A stretch of DNA of 64,000 bases from Ancylobacter polymorphus. GTDB taxonomy: Bacteria > Pseudomonadota > Alphaproteobacteria > Rhizobiales > Xanthobacteraceae. Under the pieces are notes generated by a model, which had not been told where the DNA came from, ran no database searches, and saw nothing but the letters and a program-made list of their open reading frames with translations. Made by a program: the position numbers and the translations under genes. Positions 43,709-52,405 of this stretch are shown here, piece by piece (positions within the stretch are counted from its first letter, which is position 1; the number at the start of each line of letters is the position of its first letter). The DNA is taken from contig NZ_CP083239.1 of assembly GCF_022836935.1 (NCBI RefSeq), positions 1,750,001-1,814,000 of the forward strand. Direction: 5' to 3'.

Positions 43709-44149
43709 ATGGCCGGTCTCACCCTGGCTCAGGCCGATGTGATCGGCCGTGTCGCGCTGGAGGACGGTCGGCGGCGCGACGCCAAGCCCCTGACCGTGGT
43801 GGTTCTCGATGCCGGTGGCCATGTGACGCTGGTGCGCCGCGAGGATGGCAGCGGGATCGCGCGATTCGACATCGCCTTCGGCAAGGCCTGGGGCGCGCTG
43901 GGCATGGGCATTTCCTCGCGGGGCCTGTCGGTGCGGGCGGCGAAGACTCCCGGCTTCTTCACCGCGCTCGCCGCGGCGACCGAGGGGCGGATGGTGCCGG
44001 TGCCCGGCGGCGTGCTGGTGCGCGCCGGCGCGGACGGGCCGATCATCGGCGCCGTCGGCATCAGCGGCGATACCTCCGATGTCGACGAATTCTGCGCGGT
44101 CGCCGGCATCGAGGCGGCCGGTCTCGTGGCGGATATCGAGGAGCGCTGA
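43709..44149 (+). CDS. GlcG/HbpS family protein (DUF336)
   Basis: A 146-residue heme-degrading/HbpS-like domain protein: TVVVLDAGGHVTLVRREDG (residues 29-47), FGKAWGALGM and IIGAVGISGDTSDVDEF near the end. GlcG relatives accompany many catabolic operons without known catalytic role. It starts one base after the preceding stop. Confidence 0.9.
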   Translation: MAGLTLAQADVIGRVALEDGRRRDAKPLTVVVLDAGGHVTLVRREDGSGIARFDIAFGKAWGALGMGISSRGLSVRAAKTPGFFTALAAATEGRMVPVPGGVLVRAGADGPIIGAVGISGDTSDVDEFCAVAGIEAAGLVADIEER

Positions 44150-44152
44150 GCG

Positions 44153-44872
44153 ATGCGGCTGCAGGGCAAGACGGCGCTGGTCACCGGCGCCGGCCGCGGC
44201 ATCGGGCGGGCGACGGCGCTCGCCCTGGCGAAGGCGGGAGCCAAGGTCATCGCAGTGGCCCGCACGCAGGCCGATCTCGACGACCTCGCGCAGGAGGGCG
44301 GCGGTCGCATTGAACCATGGGCCGCAGATGTGCGCGACGCGGGCTTGCTCATGCGGATCGAGGCGATGCGCGATCTCGACATTCTCGTCAACAATGCGGG
44401 CGGTAATCGTCCCAAGCTGATGGTCGATGTCGATGACGAGACGCTCGACTGGATGATCGACCTCAATATCCGCTCGGTCTACCGGGTGGCGCGGGCCGCG
44501 GCGCGGGCGATGGGCCAAGGGGGTGTCATCGTCAACATGTCCTCGCAGATGGGCCATGTCGGCTCGCCCAAGCGCACGGTCTACTGCATGACCAAGCATG
44601 CGGTGGAGGGGCTGACCAAGGCGATGGCGGTGGAACTCGCCCCGCGCGGCATCCGGGTCGTCGCGATCGCGCCGACCTTCGTGATGACGCCGATGACCCA
44701 CGGCATGTTCGAGGATGCCGAGTTCCGGCGCTTCGTCTACGACATGGTGCCGCTGAACGAGCTGCCGACGCCCGAGGATATCGCGGAGGGCATCCTGTTC
44801 CTCGTGTCGCCGGGGGCGCGCTTCATCACCGGCGACAGCCTGCGTGTCGATGGCGGCTGGACGGCGCGCTAG
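44153..44872 (+). CDS. SDR family oxidoreductase
   Basis: A 239-residue short-chain dehydrogenase: TGAGRGIGRA (residues 11-20), NNAGG near 81, NMSSQMG with the catalytic Ser, Y-x3-K (YCMTK), PTFVMTPMT. Fourth and last gene of the alpha/beta hydrolase operon, 3 bases after its neighbour; a palindromic element follows. Confidence 0.93.
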   Translation: MRLQGKTALVTGAGRGIGRATALALAKAGAKVIAVARTQADLDDLAQEGGGRIEPWAADVRDAGLLMRIEAMRDLDILVNNAGGNRPKLMVDVDDETLDWMIDLNIRSVYRVARAAARAMGQGGVIVNMSSQMGHVGSPKRTVYCMTKHAVEGLTKAMAVELAPRGIRVVAIAPTFVMTPMTHGMFEDAEFRRFVYDMVPLNELPTPEDIAEGILFLVSPGARFITGDSLRVDGGWTAR

Positions 44873-44883
44873 AGAACGTTTTA

Positions 44884-44910
44884 CCGATCAGGTTGATTCA
44901 ACCTGATCGG
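44884..44910. repeat. Perfect palindromic element, repeat or terminator
   Basis: CCGATCAGGTTG-ATT-CAACCTGATCGG, a perfect 12-bp stem with 3-base loop. It is embedded in GAACGTTTTACC...ATCAGGCTCTAG, which recalls short interspersed palindromes found in Hyphomicrobiales genomes. It sits between two convergent genes, where it may also terminate transcription. A single copy was found in this window. Confidence 0.6.
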
Positions 44911-44974
44911 ATCAGGCTCTAGCGCGCATGTGCCAAACGCGGCGGCTGGCGGTGAAAGCCGCCGCCGCGCCCGA

Positions 44975-45898
44975 TCACGGCGCGAACTGGGCGAGGATCG
45001 CTTTGTCGACCTTGCAGATATAGGTGTATTTCGGGTTCACCACCTGGGTGCAGCGGGCCTCCGCGATCTGGCCGAGCAGCATGTAGCCCTCCGGCGCCGG
45101 GATGCCGTACTCGTCCTCCATCCAGTAGATCATCTCCTGGAAGGCGGTGCGCATGGCATCCTCCAGCGGGCGGGCGCAGCCGAGCGTGCAGATATGCGTC
45201 GGCGTCTCGATGCGGGGATGGGTGAGCCGTGCCGGGGCCTTTTCCAGCGTCACCCGCACGGTAAGCGTCGCCGCCACCTCGATGGCGCCCATGCCATTGG
45301 CTTCGCCATCGCCCTGCAGCGCGTGGCAGTCGCCGAGGAAGAGATGGGCGCCGGCATGGTTGACGCGGAACATCACCTTGTTGCCGGCGGTGATTTCCTG
45401 CACGTCGAGATTGCCGCCATGGGTGCCGTTGTCGACGGTCAGCACCGCGCCATGCACCGGGGCGACGCCGGCGACGCCGATCATCGGCCGCACCGGCAGC
45501 TTCACCTTGTCGCTCCAGTGGACGACCCCGTCCTTTATCTCCACCACATGGGTGCGCAGGCCGAATTCCTTCTGCCGCACCCAGTCCGGGAACATGCCGA
45601 TGCCGGGCCACAGCGCGGTGAAGCCGAGCGTGTCCACCTCCATCTTCACGATCTCCAGCACCAGCATGTCGCCGGGCTTTGCGCCTCCGACCTCGATCGG
45701 CCCGGTGGCGCCGTTGACGAAGGGCAGGGTCACGTCCGCCTCGGTCAATTGCTGGCCGACATGGCGGATGGTGCCGTCATTGGCGTTGATGGCGCACTCC
45801 ACCACGAAGGTCTCGCCGGGCACGACGCGGGCGATGAAGGCGTCGGCGGCGGAGAGGGCGTATTTGATGTTGCCTTCTTTGGCGACACGCTGGGTCAT
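44975..45898 (-). CDS. Acetamidase/formamidase family amidase
   Basis: A 307-residue FmdA/AmdA-type amidohydrolase releasing ammonia and a short carboxylate from formamide or acetamide. HALQGDGEANGMGAIEV carries the family's conserved HxxQGDGE motif, and GVAPVHGAVLTVDNGTHGGNLDV precedes it. It is the last gene of an operon with a NitT/TauT importer, 37 bases after the permease. A diverged paralogue is at 52406-53341. Confidence 0.9.
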   Translation of the reverse strand: MTQRVAKEGNIKYALSAADAFIARVVPGETFVVECAINANDGTIRHVGQQLTEADVTLPFVNGATGPIEVGGAKPGDMLVLEIVKMEVDTLGFTALWPGIGMFPDWVRQKEFGLRTHVVEIKDGVVHWSDKVKLPVRPMIGVAGVAPVHGAVLTVDNGTHGGNLDVQEITAGNKVMFRVNHAGAHLFLGDCHALQGDGEANGMGAIEVAATLTVRVTLEKAPARLTHPRIETPTHICTLGCARPLEDAMRTAFQEMIYWMEDEYGIPAPEGYMLLGQIAEARCTQVVNPKYTYICKVDKAILAQFAP

Positions 45899-45935
45899 GG
45901 TCACTCCGTTGGGCACTGGGGCAGGGGCGGGCGGT

Positions 45936-46787
45936 TCAGCCGAGGCGGCGCCAGGGCATGAGCCGCTTTTCCACCTTGCCGACGAGGAAGGTGAGGAGAA
46001 GGGCGAGGGCGATGGTGGCGACCAGCGCCGCGAACACTTTCGGGATGATGTAGAGCGAGCCGGCCTTGAAGATGGCGTGACCGAGCCCTTCCGAGGACGA
46101 CATGAACTCGCCGACAATGGCGCCGATCAGCGCGAAGCCGACGGTGAGCTTCAGCCCGGCGAAAATGTCGGTGAGCGAGGCCGGCACCACCAGCTTGCGG
46201 AAGATCTGGAATTTCGAGGCGCCGAGCGTGCGCATCAGGTTGATCTGGTCCTCATCGACGCCGATGGCGCCCTTGTAGGAGGTGACCAGCGCCACGATCA
46301 CCACCGAGAGCGTCGACATGGCGATTTTCGACATCAGCCCGGTGCCGAACCAGATGATGATGATCGGTGCCAGCGCGATGATCGGGATCGAGCCCAGCGC
46401 GATGACGAAGGGCTGGATGACGCGGGAGACGAAGCGCGAATACCACAGCGACAGGCCGATCAGCGTGCCGATGACATTGCCGACGGCAAAGCCCAGCAGC
46501 GTTTCGACGCCGGTGACATAGGTGTCGCGCCACAGGCTGCCGTCGCTGGCCATGGTCACGAGGAAGCCGGCGATGGCCGAGGGCGAGCCGAACATGAAGG
46601 CCGCCTGCCGGTCAAAGGCGGTCATGTATTCCCAGAAGCCGATGAAGGCGGCGAGCAGGGCGATCTGGCTGAGGAGCACCAGCGCCGTGGCGCGCCGGCG
46701 GGCGCGCCGGTGGGCGGCGAGGCGCGCCGCCGCATGGTCGTCGGCTGCGCCGGTATCAGTCGGGATGAAGCGGGCGGATGCGTCCAT
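45936..46787 (-). CDS. ABC transporter permease (NitT/TauT type)
   Basis: A 283-residue permease with a basic arginine/alanine-rich cytoplasmic N-terminus and about six helices. The docking loop is LGASKFQIFRKLVVPASLTDIFAGLKLTVGFA. Only one permease gene is present, so a homodimer is expected. CTAGGAGGAGC stands before the ATG. Confidence 0.93.
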   Translation of the reverse strand: MDASARFIPTDTGAADDHAAARLAAHRRARRRATALVLLSQIALLAAFIGFWEYMTAFDRQAAFMFGSPSAIAGFLVTMASDGSLWRDTYVTGVETLLGFAVGNVIGTLIGLSLWYSRFVSRVIQPFVIALGSIPIIALAPIIIIWFGTGLMSKIAMSTLSVVIVALVTSYKGAIGVDEDQINLMRTLGASKFQIFRKLVVPASLTDIFAGLKLTVGFALIGAIVGEFMSSSEGLGHAIFKAGSLYIIPKVFAALVATIALALLLTFLVGKVEKRLMPWRRLG

Positions 46788-46797
46788 GCCGCTCCTC

Positions 46798-47619
46798 CTA
46801 GTTCCGCGCCACGTCGAGATCGGCCCAGATGCGCCGGACATAGTCGACGAATCCGGGGCTCTCGCGGGCGGCGATCATGTCGGTGCGGTCGCTGTCGAGG
46901 GCGATGTCGTACACCGCCTTCACCCGCGTCGGCCGTTTCGTCAGCACGATGACACGGTCGGCGATGGAGACCGCCTCCTCGATGTCATGGGTGATGAGCA
47001 GCACCGAGCGGCGGCTTTCGCGCACCAGCCGGGCGGTGTCGCTCTCGATCAGCAGTTTGGTCTGGAAATCGAGCGCGGCGAAGGGCTCGTCCAGCAGCAG
47101 CACGTCCGGCTCGTTGACGAGGGTCCGCGCGAGCGCCACGCGCTGGCGCATGCCGCCAGAGAGGGTGGTGGGGTAATGCTCGGCGAAGCCGTGCAGGCCG
47201 AGCTTGTCGAGCACCACATGGCTGCGCTCCTCGGCGTCGGAAAGCGGCACGCCGCGTATTTCCAGCCCGAGCATGACGTTGCGCAGCGCGGTGCGCCAGG
47301 GCAGCAACAAATCCTTCTGCAGCATGTAGCCGACGCCGGCGGGCTGGCCGGCAATCTCGCGGCCGTGCCAGCGTATGCGCCCGGCATCGGCGGAAATGAG
47401 CCCGCACAGCGTGTTGAGCAGCGTGGTCTTGCCGCAGCCGGAAGGGCCGACAATGGCGACGATCTCGCCCTCGTTCAGGTTCAGCGACAGATCGCCGATG
47501 ACGGGCACGATGCGCCCGTCCGCGTCGTAGCTCTTGGCCACGTGCTCGACGACGAGAGGCGGCGCGCCAGCCGGCGCGGCCGCCCCTCCCGCGATGGCGG
47601 GGGGAGCCACCGCGCTCAC
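46798..47619 (-). CDS. ABC transporter ATPase (NitT/TauT type)
   Basis: A 273-residue nucleotide-binding subunit: Walker A GPSGCGKTT, Q-loop MLQKDLLLPW, signature LSGGMRQRVALARTL, Walker B VLLLDEPFAALD, H-loop ITHDIEEA. It starts at a GTG overlapping the binding-protein stop as GTGA. Confidence 0.94.
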   Translation of the reverse strand: MSAVAPPAIAGGAAAPAGAPPLVVEHVAKSYDADGRIVPVIGDLSLNLNEGEIVAIVGPSGCGKTTLLNTLCGLISADAGRIRWHGREIAGQPAGVGYMLQKDLLLPWRTALRNVMLGLEIRGVPLSDAEERSHVVLDKLGLHGFAEHYPTTLSGGMRQRVALARTLVNEPDVLLLDEPFAALDFQTKLLIESDTARLVRESRRSVLLITHDIEEAVSIADRVIVLTKRPTRVKAVYDIALDSDRTDMIAARESPGFVDYVRRIWADLDVARN

Positions 47620-48638
47620 CCGAGCTGCTTGATGGCTTTCTCGGCGAAGGAATTGTCGATGATCTCGTCGAACTTCACCGTGCCCTTGATGTTGCCGAGA
47701 TAGAGCTGCATGTCCATCAGATTGGCCCACTGGTCCGGCTTGGTGATCACCGACTGCGCCGGGATGAGGTATTTCAGCTCGGCGTCGATCGCCTTGTCGA
47801 CGACATCGCCCGGCAGATCGGGGAATTCCAGCCGTGCCACCTTCTTGGCGAAGGCGGGGTCGGCATAGGTCATGCGCGAGGCCTGCTCGAAGGAGGTGAC
47901 CAGCGCCTGCACCATGGCCGGGTCCTTGGCGATGGTGGAGGGCAGCACCATGATGCCGGTGTTGCAGAACGGGCCGATATAGTTGGAGAAGTCGAACACC
48001 ACCTTGGAGCCCTGCGCCTCGGCGGCGGCGACGCTCGGCTGATAGGCCACCGCCATATCGGCCTGTCCGGCGAGCATGGCGCCGATCTCGGTGCCGGGAT
48101 TGACCGGCACGATAGTGACATCGGTGCCGAGCTTCATGCCGGCCTTTTCCACCATGCGCTTGGTGACGGAATAATTGGTGTTCGGCTCGGGGGAGGTCAC
48201 CACCTTCTTGCCCTTCAGCGCCATCGGGTCGGTGAAGGGCTCCATGGTCTTCGACACGCCGAAATAATGCGCGCGCTGCACCACTGTGCCGACCACCACG
48301 CCGGGGCCGCCATTCTCGCGCGAGATCTGCGCCATGGTCGCGTCGCCAATGGCGAAATCGGCCGAGCCGCCGAGCACGGCGGCGAAGGTCTGGGTGTCGC
48401 CGCCGGCGGCGGAGACCTTCATGTCGAGGCCGTTCTTCTCGAAAATGCCGGCGTGCATGCCGACATAGAGATTAATGTAGCCGAGGTTGTGCACCGCCTC
48501 GCTGAAATTCACCGTCTTCAACGCCGCCGCGCTGGCGCGCCCGCCGAGATAGGGCGCGGCGATGAGGCCGCCGCCGATCAGGGCCGAGGTCTTGAGGAAG
48601 CCGCGACGGTTGAAGCCGTCGGTTGTAATCCGGGACAT
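47616..48638 (-). CDS. ABC transporter substrate-binding protein, Tat-exported
   Basis: A 340-residue NMT1/SsuA-like receptor. A twin-arginine signal is seen at R11-R12 (NRRGFLKTSALIGGGL), cleaved near ASAAA at about residue 37. The mature part begins KTVNFSEAVHNLGYINLYVGMHAGIFEKNG. First gene of the operon receptor, ATPase, permease, amidase, so a formamide- or amide-like ligand is plausible (inference). GGAGAG lies before the ATG at 48638. Confidence 0.92.
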   Translation of the reverse strand: MSRITTDGFNRRGFLKTSALIGGGLIAAPYLGGRASAAALKTVNFSEAVHNLGYINLYVGMHAGIFEKNGLDMKVSAAGGDTQTFAAVLGGSADFAIGDATMAQISRENGGPGVVVGTVVQRAHYFGVSKTMEPFTDPMALKGKKVVTSPEPNTNYSVTKRMVEKAGMKLGTDVTIVPVNPGTEIGAMLAGQADMAVAYQPSVAAAEAQGSKVVFDFSNYIGPFCNTGIMVLPSTIAKDPAMVQALVTSFEQASRMTYADPAFAKKVARLEFPDLPGDVVDKAIDAELKYLIPAQSVITKPDQWANLMDMQLYLGNIKGTVKFDEIIDNSFAEKAIKQLG

Positions 48639-48911
48639 GGGTTGCTCTCCACCGTGCTGAATGCCGCATGAGCCTCGGCGGAAAGGAAAAGACCGGGTGC
48701 GGCGTGGCGCAAGCGCAAATAGAGCGCAGTAATCTGCCGCCGGGAGGGGCATGTTCTTGGTGCGTCACCGAAAGCGGCGCTTCAGCGATGCTGTCGCAGC
48801 ATTCGCGGCCGCGTCGCGCACACGCAGTCGGCGAAATGATTATTTCCGCCGCGCGGCCCGGATCATTCTGTCAGTTTTGCCATTTGGCGCGCCTAAACAA
48901 GCGGCAGCGCC

Positions 48912-49307
48912 TCAGCGTGTGACGCGCACCGAGGCGAAGCGGCCGACCACCGCCCCGCCGCAGCGCTCCGCCGCCAGCATCGAGGCGCGGTGCGGCGGCA
49001 TCGCGCCGGGCGGCAAGGGAAGGCGACCGGGACGATGCGGCCGCTCGCCGGGCGGTTCGGTGCGCGGGGGCTCGTGCAACTGCTGCGACAGGTTCGACAC
49101 CAGCGCCCGCAGCCGGCGGTTCTCCGCTTCCAGTTCCTTCATCTGCATCACCGCCGGCGCGCTCAGTCCGCCGAAGCGGCGGCGCCAGCGGTAGAAGGTG
49201 CGCAGCGAGACCTGGGCGGTGCGGCAGATCTCGTCCACCGGCACGCCGGCATTCGCCTCCTGGATCAGGTGGATGATCTCGCTTTCGGTGAACTGCGAAC
49301 GTCGCAT
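48912..49307 (-). CDS. Orphan transposase-type HTH protein (IS3 OrfA-like)
   Basis: A 131-residue protein whose first 75 residues look like an IS3-family OrfA: RSQFTESEIIHLIQEANAGVPVDEICRTAQVSLRTFYRWRRRFGG, then a leucine-zipper MKELEAENRRLRALV. Residues 80-131 are proline/arginine-rich and not part of that family. No OrfB, inverted repeats or target duplication are visible. It is either a decayed element or a domesticated DNA-binding protein. Confidence 0.75.
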   Translation of the reverse strand: MRRSQFTESEIIHLIQEANAGVPVDEICRTAQVSLRTFYRWRRRFGGLSAPAVMQMKELEAENRRLRALVSNLSQQLHEPPRTEPPGERPHRPGRLPLPPGAMPPHRASMLAAERCGGAVVGRFASVRVTR

Positions 49308-49709
49308 CGGATCGTCCTCATGAACGTTGACGGATCGAACGGTCGAACCTGTCCCCACACCCCAAGCCGGTCATCTGGCGCCGCGGCTGTCAGCCGCACA
49401 TCAGATAAGCATGCGCTTAATATGAGCACAGTACCGCGTCTCGCCCCGCGCGGCGACCGAAATCCTGCGCCGCGTCAAAGCCGGCCCTCGGGCTTGGCGG
49501 CGCGGGCGGGCGCGGGCGGTTGCCGCCCTGGCCCGCGCGGTGGCGGGCAGGCAGGGGCGCGCGTCCACAAGTGGCAATCCTGCCAGAAACGGCGCGAGGG
49601 CAGGCCCGGTGCCGCGCCATTGGGCAGGGCTGAACATTATATGAAGTTGCGCCGGGACCGGGGTTCACCAGAATTCGCGGCATCTTCCGCTCATCGAGGT
49701 GTCCGTCCC
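49308..49709. other. Gene-free region before the broken urt operon
   Basis: About 400 bp between the HTH gene and the urtA remnant. It holds a hairpin GCGGCT-GTC-AGCCGC (49383-49397), the dyad TAAGC-ATGC-GCTTA (49406-49419) in a short AT-rich patch, and GC-rich sequence without coding character. The promoter of the urt-type operon should be here; the dyad is the best operator candidate. Confidence 0.45.
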
Positions 49710-49925
49710 ATGGTCAAGTTCTCGCGGCGTTCCTTCCTGCAGGCGAGTGGCGTTGCGGCCGCCGGCCTCGCGTCTCCCCTCGCCATGCCGGCCTATCTGC
49801 GCAGCGCCCGCGCCGCCGGTCCGGTGAAGCTCGGCTGTCTGTTCTCCTCCTCCGGCACCATGGCCAATCTGGAAGGCCGGCTGAACTCGCGCTGCTGCTC
49901 GCGCTGGTCGGCGTGGCGCTGGTGA
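49710..49925 (+). pseudogene. Truncated urtA/fmdD-type binding protein
   Basis: The first 59 codons encode a twin-arginine signal (R6-R7 in FSRRSFLQASG) and the mature start of a Urt/Fmd-type amide-binding protein (GPVKLGCLFSSSGTMANLEGRLN). Where some 350 further residues are expected, the frame meets an unrelated alternative frame of a permease and stops at TGA 49923-49925. Most of the receptor is therefore lost. GAGGTG precedes the ATG. Family by recognition; the deletion by direct reading. Confidence 0.85.
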
Positions 49926-50950
49926 TGGGGCTGCTCGCCGGCACGCCCTTCGCGTTGTCGCGCTATCTCGCCAACGCCATCGGCCAGCTCGCGGCCTTCG
50001 CGGTGCTCGCGATGGCGCTCGACCTCATCTGGGGCTATCTCGGCATCCTGTCGCTCGGCCATGGCCTGTTCTTCGCCATTGGCGGCTATGTCATGGCGAT
50101 GTATCTGCTCAAGCACTCCTTCGTCGTGACGGGGACGGTGCCGGACTTCCTGCAGTTCATGGGCTGGAAGGACTTCCCCTTCTACTGGGCGGGCTTCGAG
50201 TTTTTCCCCTATGCACTGTTCGTCGCCGTGGCAGTCACCGGGCTGATCGCCGGCATCTTCGGCTATGTCTCGTTCCGCTCGCGGGTGGGAGGGGTGTATT
50301 TCGCCATCATCACCCAGGCGCTGGTCTATGTCGCCATGCTGCTGATGTTCCGCAACGACACCGGCTTTGGCGGCAATAATGGCATGACCGGCTTTGCCGT
50401 GCTGTTCGGCTGGCCGATGGGCACATCAGGCATGATCACCGCGCTCGCCATTGCCTCGCTGCTTGTGCTGGCCGGCGTGCTGGTGGGCTGCCGCCTGCTC
50501 GTCGGCAGCCGCTTCGGCGCGCTGATGCTGGCGACGCGCGACGACGAAACCCGGCTGCGCACGCTGGGCTATGAGACGCTGCGGCTCAAGCTCGGCGTGT
50601 GGTGCCTGTCGGCGCTGATCGCCATGCTGGCCGGCATGCTCTATGTGCCGCAGGTCGGCATCATCAATCCGCGCGTGCTCTCGCCGGAACTGTCGCTGGA
50701 AATCGCGGTCTGGGTGGCGATCGGCGGGCGCGGCCATCTCGTCGGCGCGGTGATCGGGGCGCTGCTGGTGAACGCCGTGAAGTTCTGGCTGTCCTTTGCC
50801 GCGCCGGACATCTGGCCGTTCATCCTCTCCGGGCTGATCGTGCTCGTCGTGCTGGTCTTCCCCAATGGCTTGATGGATCTGGCGACGTTCAAACTCGTCC
50901 GCCCCATGGGCCCGCGGCGCGCGGCCGCCGCGCTGGAGGAGGGGCGCTGA
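49925..50950 (+). CDS. urtC: Branched-chain/urea-type ABC permease (UrtC/LivM), 5'-truncated
   Basis: A permease reading of about 341 residues. LDLIWGYLGILSLGHGLFFAIGGYVMAMYL and FRNDTGFGGNNGMTGF are signatures of UrtC/LivM; GARLRTLGYETLRLKL-like docking follows. The frame is open further upstream (ELALLLALVGVALVMGLL) and fused out of frame to the urtA remnant, so the natural start and cytoplasmic N-terminus are gone. ATG 49925 overlaps the remnant's TGA as TGATG, possibly allowing reinitiation inside the first helix. Its usual partner, UrtB, is absent. Confidence 0.85.
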   Translation: MGLLAGTPFALSRYLANAIGQLAAFAVLAMALDLIWGYLGILSLGHGLFFAIGGYVMAMYLLKHSFVVTGTVPDFLQFMGWKDFPFYWAGFEFFPYALFVAVAVTGLIAGIFGYVSFRSRVGGVYFAIITQALVYVAMLLMFRNDTGFGGNNGMTGFAVLFGWPMGTSGMITALAIASLLVLAGVLVGCRLLVGSRFGALMLATRDDETRLRTLGYETLRLKLGVWCLSALIAMLAGMLYVPQVGIINPRVLSPELSLEIAVWVAIGGRGHLVGAVIGALLVNAVKFWLSFAAPDIWPFILSGLIVLVVLVFPNGLMDLATFKLVRPMGPRRAAAALEEGR

Positions 50951-51678
50951 TGGCGGTCACCGCTCTCCTTGTCGATGGCCTCACTGTGCGCTTCGGCAGT
51001 TACCGCGCCATCGACGCCCTGTCGCTCGCCATTGATTATGGCGAGGTGCGCGCGGTAATCGGCCCAAATGGCGCGGGCAAGACCACGCTGCTCGATGTCA
51101 TCTCCGGCATCACGCGGCCGAAGGAGGGCCGGGTACTGTTCGACGGCGCGTTCGACCTGACGCAGGCCAGCGACTCCGCCATCGCCCGCGCCGGCATCCG
51201 CCGCAAGTTCCAGAAGCCCAGCGTGTTCGAGGGGCTGAGCGTGCGCCAGCACATCGCCATCGGCGCGGATGCCGGCTTTCGCCGCGACCTCGACGCGCCG
51301 GCGCTGGAGGACCGCGTGAGCGAGGTGCTGGAGACGGTCGGCCTCGCCGGTCACGCCACCCACCTTGCCGGCCAGCTCAGCCATGGCCAGAAGCAATGGC
51401 TGGAAATCGGCATGGTGCTGGCCTCCGACCCCAAGGTGCTGATGCTGGACGAGCCGGTCGCCGGCCTCACCGATGAGGAGACCGAGCGCACGGCGCAGCT
51501 GGTGCGCCGGCTCAACCGGCCGGACCGCGCCATTATCGTGGTCGAGCACGACATGGATTTCGTCGAGCGCATCGCCGACCGCGTCACCGTGCTGCATGAG
51601 GGCCGCACCTTGTTCGAAGGGCCCATGGACAAGGTCCGCGCCGATGCCGGCGTCATCGAGGTCTATCTGGGGCGCTGA
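50950..51678 (+). CDS. urtD: ABC transporter ATPase (UrtD type)
   Basis: A 242-residue nucleotide-binding subunit. Walker A GPNGAGKTT, signature LSHGQKQWLEIGMVLAS, which is characteristic of UrtD, Walker B VLMLDEPVAGLTDEE and H-loop VVEHDMDFV. The ATG overlaps the urtC stop as TGATG. Intact, although the transporter has lost its receptor and one permease. Confidence 0.93.
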   Translation: MAVTALLVDGLTVRFGSYRAIDALSLAIDYGEVRAVIGPNGAGKTTLLDVISGITRPKEGRVLFDGAFDLTQASDSAIARAGIRRKFQKPSVFEGLSVRQHIAIGADAGFRRDLDAPALEDRVSEVLETVGLAGHATHLAGQLSHGQKQWLEIGMVLASDPKVLMLDEPVAGLTDEETERTAQLVRRLNRPDRAIIVVEHDMDFVERIADRVTVLHEGRTLFEGPMDKVRADAGVIEVYLGR

Positions 51679-51680
51679 GC

Positions 51681-52373
51681 ATGCAGTTCCGTATCGAGGC
51701 ACTCGACCAGCATTACGGCTCCTCGCAGGTGCTGCGCCAAGTGGGGCTGGAGATCGCGCCGGGCGAATGCCTGGCCGTTCTCGGCCGCAACGGCGCCGGC
51801 AAGACCACGCTGCTCAAATGCGTGATGGGGCTGATCGCGCCGAGCGCGGGGCGGGTGCTGCTCGACGGCGCCGACATCACCGGCTGGTCGCCCAACCGCC
51901 GCTCCCGCGCCGGCATCGCCTATGTGCCGCAGGGCCGCGAGATCTTCTCGGAGCTGACGGTGGGCGAGAACATCGAGGCCGCCGCCCGCGCCCATGGCAC
52001 CTATGGCACGGCGGCGATGGAGGAGGCGGTGAGCCTGTTCCCGGTGCTGGCCGAGATGTGGAAGCGCCCCGGCGGCGCGCTGTCGGGCGGGCAGCAGCAG
52101 CAGCTCGCCATCGCCCGCGCCCTCGTCACCCGCCCGCGCCTCCTGATCCTCGACGAGCCGACCGAGGGCATCCAGCCCAATATCGTCGCCGCCATCGGCG
52201 AGGTGCTGCGCGCGCTGAAAGGCCGGCTGTCCATCCTGCTGGTCGAGCAATATCTCGACTTCGCCATCGAGACCGCCGACGCTTTCCTCATCCTCTCGCG
52301 CGGGGCCGTGGTGGAGAGCGGCCGCGCCGAGGCGATGAGCCGCGCCCATCTCACCCGCTTCATCGCCGTCTGA
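51681..52373 (+). CDS. urtE: ABC transporter ATPase (UrtE type)
   Basis: A 230-residue LivF/UrtE-like subunit: Walker A GRNGAGKTT, YVPQGREIFSELTVGENIE, signature LSGGQQQQLAIARAL, LLILDEPTEGIQPNIV, which is the UrtE form. It begins 2 bases after urtD. Confidence 0.93.
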   Translation: MQFRIEALDQHYGSSQVLRQVGLEIAPGECLAVLGRNGAGKTTLLKCVMGLIAPSAGRVLLDGADITGWSPNRRSRAGIAYVPQGREIFSELTVGENIEAAARAHGTYGTAAMEEAVSLFPVLAEMWKRPGGALSGGQQQQLAIARALVTRPRLLILDEPTEGIQPNIVAAIGEVLRALKGRLSILLVEQYLDFAIETADAFLILSRGAVVESGRAEAMSRAHLTRFIAV

Positions 52374-52405
52374 CACGCGCTCGCGCCTCGCATCAGGAGT
52401 TCCCC

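Noticed and set aside
44975..46117. N-terminal extension of the amidase into the permease gene
   Set aside because: The extra 73 residues are low-complexity Ser/Arg/Pro in an alternative frame of the permease. The ATG at 45898 has a good ribosome site.
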